Shown here: piece by piece, positions 54,385-63,000 of the stretch
Position numbering within the stretch: the first letter of the stretch is position 1
How the letters are laid out: each line of letters starts with the position of its first letter
DNA from: Bimastos eiseni
Taxonomy: Eukaryota; Annelida; Clitellata; Crassiclitellata; Lumbricidae
Direction of reading: 5' to 3'
Assembly: GCA_959347315.1 (NCBI GenBank)
Contig: OY365817.1
Location: forward strand, 28,752,447 to 28,816,446
Length of the DNA: 64,000 nt
Program-made: the position numbers and the translations under genes
Notes under the pieces: model-generated
Told to the model about the DNA's origin: nothing
The model's database searches: none
The model's input: only the letters and a program-made list of their open reading frames with translations

Positions 54385-54703
54385 CTCGCATAAAGGGTAT
54401 CATGGAGTCAAAAAACGAGTGGGTATTGGAGAAAGCAGACATGGAACGAGGGCTACTTAATCTGATAAAAAGGAGGAAATTAACATACTTTGGATATGTG
54501 ATGAGAAAAGAGGGAAATTGTTTAGAAGAAGAAATCATGTACGACTACCTCGTGACCAAGAAAACGTGGAAGGCCAAAGACACGATATATAGACAATGTG
54601 GAAAAATGGATCGGTAGATCACTGGACAACTTACTAAAGAAGACGAGAGACAGAAAGAGGTGGAGTAGACTTGTCCATGAAGCGACCAACCCTCGGATCT
54701 AGA
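54385..54703 (+). pseudogene. RTE/Jockey-type LINE C-terminal remnant
   Basis: Reads NEWVLEKADMERGLLNLIKR, then KLTYFGYVMRKEGNCLEEEI, then after shifts a segment matching the SLDNLL-RDRKRWSRLVHEAT tail. This is the common C-terminus of RTE/CFDP2-like reverse transcriptases. It lies between tRNA copies 1 and 2. Confidence 0.75.
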
Positions 54704-54907
54704 CAAGACTCGCATAAAAATATATCTATGCCTATTGTAGGCCCCTATAAAATGTTTAATATAAGACAGTAAAAAATAAATCGTAATGCTGCATTCACTT
54801 CGTATTAAAAATATGAAATAAATGTTGACGCCAATCTTTTTCTTAAATATTTCCAACGAAAGGTTAATTGCCATTTTATTACCTGAAAGAAGAATTTGTA
54901 AAAGCTT

Positions 54908-54979
54908 TGGAGATGCCGGGTCTCGAACCCGGGGCCTTTCGCATGCAAAGCGAACGCTCTACCGCTGAGCTACATCCCC
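54908..54979 (-). tRNA. tRNA-Ala (UGC), copy 2
   Basis: Same 72 bases as copy 1, with TTTT shortly after its 3' end. Its upstream and downstream flanks match copy 3, showing a tandem duplication of about 367 bp. Confidence 0.97.
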
Positions 54980-55274
54980 TGCACTCTTGGTTGTGTCAAA
55001 GCCTTCACGGCATTCTCCATTACATTCTCTTTACAACACGTGATCCAAGCCACCTTACCCTGCCTAGAGCTGATTCCGTTGCCAATGTAGTCCCATAAAT
55101 ATAGTTTCTAAAATATTTAGGCTTAATGTAAAATAGTAATAAATAATCCATAATATTGCAATCGCTTTGTATTAAAAATAATCAGTAGATATTCATTATA
55201 ATCTATTTTTTGAATATTTCCAAGGAAAGGTTAATTGCCATTTTATTACCTGAAAGAATAATCGGTAAAAGCTT

Positions 55275-55346
55275 TGGAGATGCCGGGTCTCGAACCCGGG
55301 GCCTTTCGCATGCAAAGCGAACGCTCTACCGCTGAGCTACATCCCC
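55275..55346 (-). tRNA. tRNA-Ala (UGC), copy 3
   Basis: Same 72 bases again, 367 bp from copy 2. The shared 3' flank includes TTCCAAGGAAAGGTTAATTG and TATTACCTGAAAGAA. TTTT terminator present. Confidence 0.97.
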
Positions 55347-55954
55347 TGGATGCGTAACTGCTCATGTCGGCACATTATAAATAGACCGACAGTTTAGGCG
55401 CAGGTTATGGATTTGTAACACGCGATTTATTATGAATTCATGCTATAAAATCATTACAGATTTTATTGTGAATTCTTTCATAAAATCTATATAGATTCGA
55501 GCACCGTTATTCATACGCAGTCAAAGACACGACAGAATTCGTATTCCTATAAAAATTAGCCGTTATAAGACACGCTTCAGTGAACACTCGATTTCAATCT
55601 GATGGTAAAGAAAGCATCAGGATTACCATTCTCACCGACTTCCACCGTAGCACCAGGCTGTTCCCTCGTCATTCATCTCCCATGAATTTTTCCTGGCACC
55701 GGAACGAAACGAGACGCTTGGCTATTGCGTACTTTATAAAGTTTATATGATATAGCGCCGATGTTTAGGCTGATATCGTTGACCTGTAGCCTCTCATAAG
55801 ACCTATAATATTTATGAAGCGCAGTAGCGAAGAAATACTTTTCCAACCAGTCTGTTAGAGTCTGATTCTTAAGTTCTGAACTGAAAATCAAGTTTTTCTG
55901 CTCGTACTGGTGAAAACAATGGGACCTCCTGCAAATTAGTATCGCTACTAAAAC
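55347..55954. other. Spacer between tRNA copies 3 and 4
   Basis: A repeated phrase, TTATGAATTCATGCTATAAAATC and a variant 50 bp on, lies at 55428-55490. No gene is seen. Confidence 0.4.
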
Positions 55955-56026
55955 TGGAGATGACGGGATTTGAACCCGTGGCCTCTTACATGCGAAGCAA
56001 GCGCTCTACCACTGAGCTACATCCCC
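55955..56026 (-). tRNA. tRNA-Ala (CGC)
   Basis: 72 bases starting GGGGATGTAGCTCAGTGG. The anticodon loop TTCGCAT gives anticodon CGC. The acceptor stem keeps G3-U70. Box B reads GGTTCAAATCC. It differs from the UGC copies in the anticodon and T stems, so it is an older paralogue. TTTT follows directly. Confidence 0.96.
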
Positions 56027-56114
56027 TAGATAGACGTTGGCCGATTGCTTTTCGTAATGGAGTAGTACAACATTAGGGCCTACCATCAATTGTTTAAAAA
56101 ATAAAGTTAAATTA

Positions 56115-56955
56115 TTATAAAGTAAACGTTTCTGAAGCGTCACTTGAATGTTAAACGCACGGCACCAGCTTATTCACGAGAGCAACGTCGAGTAAGATGT
56201 GTTCAGGGCTGTAACAAAGTTTTGAAAAGTGGGGGCATAATTTTAAAAATATTAAGCAAAGCGCCAACAAATTTTTTTGGCCCCCCAATTTTTTGAATTT
56301 TGCCCCCAGAAATTTGAAAAATGGGGCACAAATTATCTTAACAAAAGTCATCTTAAAAAACATAAGGAAAAACCGATTTCGGGGGCAGATGGGGGGCACT
56401 GAGCACTAAAACTGGGGGGCTTTGCCTCCAGTTTTGAAACTGAGGGGGGGGGCCGGTGCCCTCTGCACCCACGCTTGTTACACCCCTGGATGTGTTGTTC
56501 AGAGGGTCCAGATTGACATAAGAGGCAAAGGGGCGTATCTTTAGGTCGATGAGAATCGGAAGGCGGGGAATCTATAATGAGTCATAGTGGTTATTCTTGA
56601 AAAGGCGAGATTTTGGTTTGAGTTGAGAGCCTAGGTATGATGAATAAAAGAGCCTGAGGTGGATGATGACGGGTGAGTGGCAGTAATAAGGGTGGAAGAA
56701 CCGAGAATCGGCGGAATTCAGGAGGCAGATCGTTCCAGAGACGTGGTGCAGTGTCAGATTAGGCCCTATAGTTTGGTAGGAGACCTCGAGATGGGTAGTG
56801 GGCGAGGTCGAGAAAGTCTGAGATATGAGGATGCAGCAGATAGAGAGATGGGTACAAACAGAAGAACTACATTGATGACCCATCCGCACGGTAGGCCTAT
56901 ATATAATACATAGCGGATTGGCTGGATGGTTAAGTGCACTATGCGGTGCCCAGAG
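56115..56955 (-). pseudogene. LINE 3' end (L2/CR1-like) interrupted by a hAT MITE
   Basis: The minus strand reads HVSGTICLLNSADSRFFHPY and further Leu/Ser-rich frames shifted relative to each other, then the 3' UTR block with CTTATTCACGAG on the plus strand. The 285-bp insert at 56204-56488 splits it. Confidence 0.65.
56204..56488. mobile_element. hAT-type MITE with exact 8-bp target duplication
   Basis: The ends CAGGGCTGTAACAAAGTTTT and CGCTTGTTACACCCCTG form imperfect inverted repeats (CAGGGGTGTAACAAGCG as read inward). GATGTGTT flanks it exactly on both sides (56196-56203 and 56489-56496). The interior has G-run and C-run blocks and no ORF. Confidence 0.9.
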
Positions 56956-57039
56956 ATATCTGTCGTACCATTGTGAAAGCCGTCTTCTGCAACCTCATCT
57001 CCCAATTACCTATAGTCGCAAATCCTTAACTTCAAAAGA

Positions 57040-57240
57040 CAAGCTCAGGCCATCAGCTTATTCACGAGCGCTGGTTCAAGTTTGATGGGTGATCCGAGGG
57101 CATCAGAGTCCGGTTTCTTGTTGACCGTCTTGATCTTTTTGTCCCTAGGCATGAAGTTGAAGGCCCCCCCCTCAACTGGCGCCCACAACTTGGACTAACC
57201 TACCTCGGTGGCCAAGGTTTATGAATGAATGTCTTCTCAA
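57040..57240. pseudogene. Two short LINE 3' pieces in opposite orientation
   Basis: 57045-57085 (minus) is the CAGCTTATTCACGAGCGCTG tail. 57095-57235 (plus) matches the GTTGACCGTCTTGATCTTTT and TTGTCCCTAGG segment also found at 44075-44215. Confidence 0.5.
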
Positions 57241-57867
57241 TCCACTTATGAGCAAAACTAAATCAAGATTGACGCTTAGGCCCTGTTCTCGTTAAAATTC
57301 CGACTCAGATTTGGATACTTTTTTTAAACATTTTCACAATAATTTATTTCCGCTGTTTTCTTCTACGCTATAGCATTCTGATATCTAGCGTGCGAAATAT
57401 CTAAAATATCTTCTAAGTTCTCTTTGCCACCTATATCTCGTGTCACCAGTTTGGATTATAATTAAACATTTGACATTTGTAATTACCAACATTGACGAAT
57501 GTTAGTGTCAAAAATCTATTTTTGACATTTGGCGCAGCGACAGGATCGACCTCGCATATTGAGTGTGCCATTATCAATGATACGTTTCTCGTTAACAACG
57601 GTGTGTTGCGTAAGAAATTAATCACGATCTTTCCTTCATGATAGAAGTTTCATCTTTTATTCGATAAGAAAATTGATGTACTCTATTTTAATACGAATGA
57701 TTGTATAGATAGTAAGCTATTTCCTGTAAGCTTTTTTCAGCTGTTATGAAAAAATAAAATACTAACCGCACCTGCCGTAAAGTATTGGTGAACATACTGG
57801 GACGCAGCGCTCGAGGAACCGTGACTGACTTCTTTCTTTCTTTCTTTCTATCTTTCTTTCTTTCGAT
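57241..57867. other. Intergenic, no gene seen
   Basis: AT-rich. A (CTTT)n run lies at 57829-57864 and a GCAGCGCTCGAGGAACC LINE-tail trace at 57804. Confidence 0.45.
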
Positions 57868-57990
57868 AGGCGGCGGCGTTTGTTAAAAATGAGATGTATA
57901 CATGGCGTAATGAGTGTATTGCGTGGCTGCCGACGGTTAAATTCGACTCCTGTAATAACTCGTCATCATTCGCTAATACTGTACTTTTAA
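57868..57990 (+). repeat. Family B repeat copy
   Basis: Contains GGCGTAATGAGTGTATTGCG, GCTGCCGACGGTTAAATTCG and ACTCCTGTAATAACTCG in the order of the 37675 copy. Confidence 0.6.
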
Positions 57991-57992
57991 TC

Positions 57993-58044
57993 AGAGGTGT
58001 AACAAGCGGGAGCAAGAGGGCACCGACACCCCAGTTTCAAAACT

Positions 58045-58047
<3 letters not shown>
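57993..58047. mobile_element. hAT MITE fragment, related to 56204-56488
   Basis: Begins CAGAGGTGTAACAAGCG and continues GAGGGCACCGACACCCC, CAGTTTCAAAACTT, matching the inverted right end of the 56204-56488 element. It is cut off by the following (AAT)n array. Confidence 0.7.
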
Positions 58048-58135
<88 letters not shown>

Positions 58136-58187
58136 GTTATTATTATTATTATTATGGATGTAGTTGTGCAGTAATTGGAACTGTTGG

Positions 58188-58250
<63 letters not shown>

Positions 58251-58275
58251 CATTATTATTATTATTATTATCAGT
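58046..58275. repeat. Two back-to-back (AAT)n/(ATT)n inverted arrays
   Basis: An (AAT)n run turns into (ATT)n at about 58089, and the same happens again at about 58219, so each block is a long self-complementary palindrome. Confidence 0.93.
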
Positions 58276-58289
58276 AGCTGTAATATGTT

Positions 58290-58960
58290 ATTATTCATTA
58301 TTGGCATTGCCAACGGATCTGTCCTGAGGCCATCTGGGTCGCCGCTTGTCAGGTGCTTGTAATCTTGACATAGTGGCGGCTGTCTGGGGGATGTAGGAAG
58401 CGGCAACCGTGTCCACCACCGTCGCGTCCCATAGTAAGGCTCGCCCCTCATTCCACAGTATAAGGGTCTGCCCGTCCGGTCTCTTTCCGTCTGATCTGAA
58501 TAGGCCTGATGGCTCCTTGACTGCAGGTACTCCGGCTCGGTTGGGGATGCGATGGATGATATCGTTAAAGCTGCTGTGCCTGGCTTGTCGACCAAATCCC
58601 AGTGAGCTGGACAGATCACGTGTGGCTATTTGCCTCTGGAGGAAACGGAAGCACGCGCGTGCGGCTCGCAGATGGCCACACCCAAACGTAGGCCGACCGC
58701 AGCCCTCGCGGTATCGTCCTCCAGTCTGAGGTCGGAGGGCGCATAGCCAGCCAATTCGAGGAGTGCGGTGACTGCGAGGCTCCTATAGTCTCGCCTGGTC
58801 GTATGGATCCTGGAGCCTCTCTTCTAGTGTAGATAAAACCACGCTTAGCAGAGGTTTTTCGTAATTGGATTGTTTGTGATCTGGCGTGATGGTCGCGGCA
58901 GAGACACCGGTGAGCTGCCTTCAGGTAAACATCGCCGAGTCGCAAGTCGAGTCTCAGTCA
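58290..58960 (-). pseudogene. LINE polyprotein C-terminal fragment
   Basis: Minus-strand frames read RLEDDTARAAVGLRLGVAIC with EPHARA, then FNDIIHRIPNRAGVPAVKEP, SGLFRSDGKRPDGQTL, ALLWDATVVDTVAASYIPQT. This is the C-terminal block common in LINE-derived proteins of invertebrates (VGLRLG, PH-C, HRALQRAGVPAxKEP, DGKRPDG, WDVTVxDTxAxSY). Frame changes near 58610 and 58700 break it. GC content is higher than its surroundings. Confidence 0.7.
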
Positions 58961-59561
58961 ACCGATGCTGATTCGAGGATGAGGGTCTGGGTCTGGTGAT
59001 TGTCAGCAGTTCGTAGCCGGGCAGTCATCTGCTCTAGTTATTCTGTAAGAAGAAGGTGCTCTACGAACTTTCCATGCATTTGTTCGCAGCGGTTGACAAG
59101 AAGCATTGTTAAACCCTTCGAACTGTGTTTCTTCTTCTGCCGAAATATACTTGCTCGCCGTCTGATCCAGCCTAAAAGGACTGCCGCTGTAGAAACCGCT
59201 GCGAAGTCCCGTGCCAAAATGCCGGGCCTTACTACGTGGACATTCAGCAAGAGGGAAAGCTTCGAATTCGACCTCCTGGGTGGCACCAGCGAGAGAATAG
59301 AAGAAGGCAAAAGTCGAACGAAAAGGAGGTTCGCCATAACATTCTGGGCATCTGGTTTTTCGGGGAGGGGTGTCAGAGCTTTTTTGACGTCATTTTTTTT
59401 AGGTAGGTCATGACTCATGACTTTTGTGACGACATGTGGCGAGGTGGAGGGGTCAAAAATCGTCCAAATTTGCGTGACGTCATATATGGGCGGCACCTTA
59501 CAGTTCTGCTTTTAATATTCCGTATCGTGGATGTCATAATTTAACAGTTATATCTGCCTAC
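58961..59561. other. Upstream of the divergent ORF; two TGACGTCA palindromes
   Basis: Overlapping ORFs of 137 (plus) and 152 (minus) codons cover 59000-59496, neither with a motif I recognise; the minus one could be a further exon of the divergent gene. TGACGTCA occurs at 59385-59392 and 59475-59482. Confidence 0.35.
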
Positions 59562-59921
59562 CTACACATTTTCGATCGGGACCCACAACCATTCTTTCTT
59601 TGCGTATGCATCGCGTGTCAAGCCAATGAGTCCAGAGTGGACGCGTTGAGCTGTCCACCAACCAGCTTGGTGTGGGATGATCTCTGTCTGAAATGGCACA
59701 TGACCGGGATTCATTTCAAGTATTCGGTCTGCTGGTTGGATCATTCGCAACATCGGTGCGGCTGGAGACAGGACCAGCGTTGACAGGAATCGCGACGAGG
59801 ACGCTGATCCAATGCTCCTCTGATCAAATGTCGGTGATGAGGAGGAAAGATATCCACATCGTATCATCTTGTTGATGAGATGCTGAAATCTGGTCCGATC
59901 CATTGGTCCGATCGCTAGCAT
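59562..59921 (-). CDS. Hypothetical protein ORF, divergent to threonyl-tRNA synthetase
   Basis: A 119-codon ORF starts 96 bases from the synthetase start in the opposite direction. The N-terminus (MDRTRFQHLINKMIRCGY, then SSS, RFLSTL) is basic and Ser-rich like a mitochondrial presequence. The C-terminal part reads IIPHQAGWWTAQRVHSGLIG then KKEWLWVP. I do not recognise the family. The reading could end in a donor (GAAAAT|GTGTAG) rather than the stop. The codon use looks protein-like and the head-to-head position supports a real gene. Confidence 0.4.
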   Translation of the reverse strand: MLAIGPMDRTRFQHLINKMIRCGYLSSSSPTFDQRSIGSASSSRFLSTLVLSPAAPMLRMIQPADRILEMNPGHVPFQTEIIPHQAGWWTAQRVHSGLIGLTRDAYAKKEWLWVPIENV

Positions 59922-60017
59922 TTAATCAACCGCTAGAAAACGAAGGACCAAGGTGACGTCATCGTTGACTCTTGTTGTGATTTTATCTTTAGCGCAAAGG
60001 AAAATTTTTCTGGGAAA
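59922..60017. promoter_or_regulatory. Putative bidirectional promoter with a perfect CRE
   Basis: Ninety-six bases separate the two start codons. TGACGTCA (59954-59961), the palindromic CREB/ATF site, lies near the centre. The synthetase start, AAAATGGCGGAC, overlaps an AANATGGCGG motif of the YY1 type common at housekeeping genes. No TATA box is seen. Confidence 0.5.
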
Positions 60018-60074
60018 ATGGCGGACAACGTGGCCGAAAATGTCGAGAAGCTGCAGATTGACGGCGAGAAAAAG
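60018..60074 (+). CDS. TARS1: TARS1 exon 1
   Basis: Codes [20 protein letters not shown] stop follows two codons later, so the exon must end before it; AAAAAG|GCATGA at 60075 is the only site that keeps frame with exon 2, making this a GC-AG intron. Confidence 0.72.
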
Positions 60075-63000
60075 GCATGAATCCTACTTACAATTCACAT
60101 TTAGCTACATAGGGGCTTCATTTTCTTTTCTTTTGGCTAGACAATGCTGTCCAGATTTCCTATTTTGAAGATTGCCAAGCGTTTAGGATCACCGGTGAGC
60201 GGCTGCCAGAAAATGTATAAATGGGTTGGTGTTATTTCGTTTCTCTGAGATTTTTGATTAAACTGCCTTCCCGCCCACATCTGAATCTTTCGGGACTCAA
60301 CTCGAATGTCAATAATCGGCGAAATTGCGAACTTTGGCATATATTTGTGGTAACATGGATTACGGCCAACGTCACATGTATTGCATCATACACCCTTCCT
60401 ACGATGTTCCAAGTTATAGCAATGCCCTAGTGGGTGGTGGCAAGTAGGCGTGCACAATATGACGCACCTCTATATAAGCTGTCCCACCTGACACTGTCTT
60501 AAGCTGAAGCCTGTTAGGGGAATAGTGTTTGAAAATATCTGTGATTTTGTCTGGAGATATAATTGTTAAAGAAAATAATGGTAGATGTTAATATAAATGG
60601 TAGATTAGTGTGCTACTGTCTACCTGTTGTTTTATATTTGTTGCTGTATGTTTGTTTAAGTCTCATTGTTTCCTATCAAAGCATGTTAAATGTTTAACAT
60701 GTCTTTCTGACTAGTCTACTAATTATTCAACAGTGATATTTGACTCACAGTAACTGTTGTTCGTGCTAGGCTTTTGCTTTACATTTTCTTCGTGCTTACA
60801 AGTATTAATAGTTAAATTTACGTCCCAATTACTTTGTTACAGTATGTTAAATTTGTAATTACACCTATAGTTATATTTGTACTAGTTCTTTTTATGTACA
60901 GTTACTTCCAAAACTTTATTGCTACCATAGCATGTATGGCAGTGCCAATCCAAAGCCTGAATAAAGTTGGAGGGTGATGCTTGTCATTAATTAGCAACTA
61001 AACAAGCTTCATTGCTTATAAGTTATTTTTCATTGAGGTAATGTTGTACATGTAGTATTTTGTAACGATTATGTCCGTTATTAATTATGAAGGGCACCCA
61101 CAGGTAAGATAGTTTAGCAAGACTGTGAAATGTTGCCTGTTTCAGGAAGGCCGACCACACGAAGGAAAGAAGGGGAAGAAGGAAAAGGATGGATGCAATG
61201 CGGCATGTCAGCATCAAGTTGAGGTTAGAGCTAACTTATCGGGGTGAGCTCAGCTTATCTAGGTCAGGTTGATCTATCTGAATCATGTCAGATCATCCAG
61301 GCCAGATTTTCTGGATCATGTCATATTTTCTGGTCAATGACAGATTATCATGGTCTGATTTTCTGGACCATGTCACAATTTCTGGACCATGTGAGATTGT
61401 ATGGGTCAGGTCAGACTGGATCTGGACCAGGTCAGATTATCTAGGCAAGATTTTCTGGGCCATGTCAGATTTTCTACCCGTTTCGGGTATTTTGGTCCAA
61501 GTCAGATTATCTGGGTCATATTGGCCTATCTAGTCCAGTTCAGAAAGGCATCAGATTGTTTTTTAGAATTGTAGAGTTCGGTTGCTGATAATAAATCATT
61601 TTCAGTTGAACAGGAGTTGAATTTTTTTTAATTTAAAAATTGTCAGACCACTTTTTAAGCACGTGTTACAAATTTAGTTAATAAATAAATAATGGCCACA
61701 TCTTCTTCTGGTGACAGACTATCCGCACGGCGTGTTCACATCTTAGCTTGACCGAGCTGGAGTTCACAATTTAATTGAATGATAGTAATTATCATTATAA
61801 TTAGAGCTGTACTGAATAGGTGATTTTCACTATTCGGCCGAATACGAATAATTGGACCAATTGTTCGGCCGAATACAAATACGAATAGTGTACAAAATAG
61901 GTCAACTGACAAATTTCATAATTTAAAATGTGAGCAAAAGTTTCAGTTCAGTCAATTTAACACATTAACTAAAACTGAACAGTTAGCTACATGTAATTTT
62001 TACATTCTTCTTAAACTTAGAAATGAGATGACCGACACTGTGATACCGGGTTCCAGGTGGCAGAGAGTCACTTCAGTCCCCTCGATATAGCATCTGCCAC
62101 TTTTACAGAAACAGATATCACGTGACCACTATTTGTATTCGGTCCTACCACCACTAATCAGCCGAATCCCAAATAGCCATTTGGCCGGCTATTCGTCTCC
62201 GAAGCGAATGCGAAGCAAATATGTGGTAGAGCTCCAGTTATAATTTTATGTGTCTTGTTTGTGCTTCGTACAGCTGGATCCTCCGCCCGCGTTCATTGCC
62301 TATCGCCAGCAGATGTGGGACAACCTGAAGAAAGAGTATGATGAGTGGGTGAAGAGCCAGCCTCCGCAGTCCATTCTCATCACGATGCCAGACGGGAAGA
62401 AGTTTGAAGGTCTGTCTTGGAGGACCACGCCCCTAGAGGTTGCCAAAAGCATCAGGTGTTTATTTATCTTTGGAATCTTAATTATGTATCTACTTACTTA
62501 TTTATTTGTGTATTATTTACTGGTATTAAGCATTCTTGTTATTATTGTTATCATATTATTATTATTATATTATTTTTATTATTATTAATTACGTTGTTTA
62601 GTGCACAGTCACACTGGACTGATGCTTAAGAGAATGCTTTTCTTTTGGTTTGGGGTAAGATTCTGAGGGCAGTTGATTTGAATTCAGATACAATAATCTT
62701 TGGCATATTGGGTCAAATTTTATGTGAATTGATGTGGATTTGGTGTAAATTGGTGTAGATTTAGTGTAAATTTATGTAGATTTTGTGTAAATTGTTACAG
62801 CTTGGTATAAATTGGTTTAGATTTGGTGTAAAGTGGTGTAGATTTGTTGTAAATTAGTGTAGATTTGGTGTAAATTGGTGTAGATTTGGTGTAAATTGGT
62901 GTAGATTTGTTGTAAATTGGTGTAGATTTAGAGTATGTTGGTTTTGTATGTAGCAGTTGGTTCATCGTTTCTTTTAAATTTCAGCCAAAGTTTTGCGGAT

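Noticed and set aside
54868..55098. 76-codon ORF over tRNA copy 2
   Set aside because: It is antisense read-through of the tRNA gene.
58409..58729. 106-codon plus-strand ORF
   Set aside because: It is antisense to the LINE fragment, whose minus-strand reading has clear family motifs.
59000..59413. 137-codon plus-strand ORF upstream of TARS1
   Set aside because: No motif; it overlaps a longer minus-strand ORF and lacks promoter or splice evidence.
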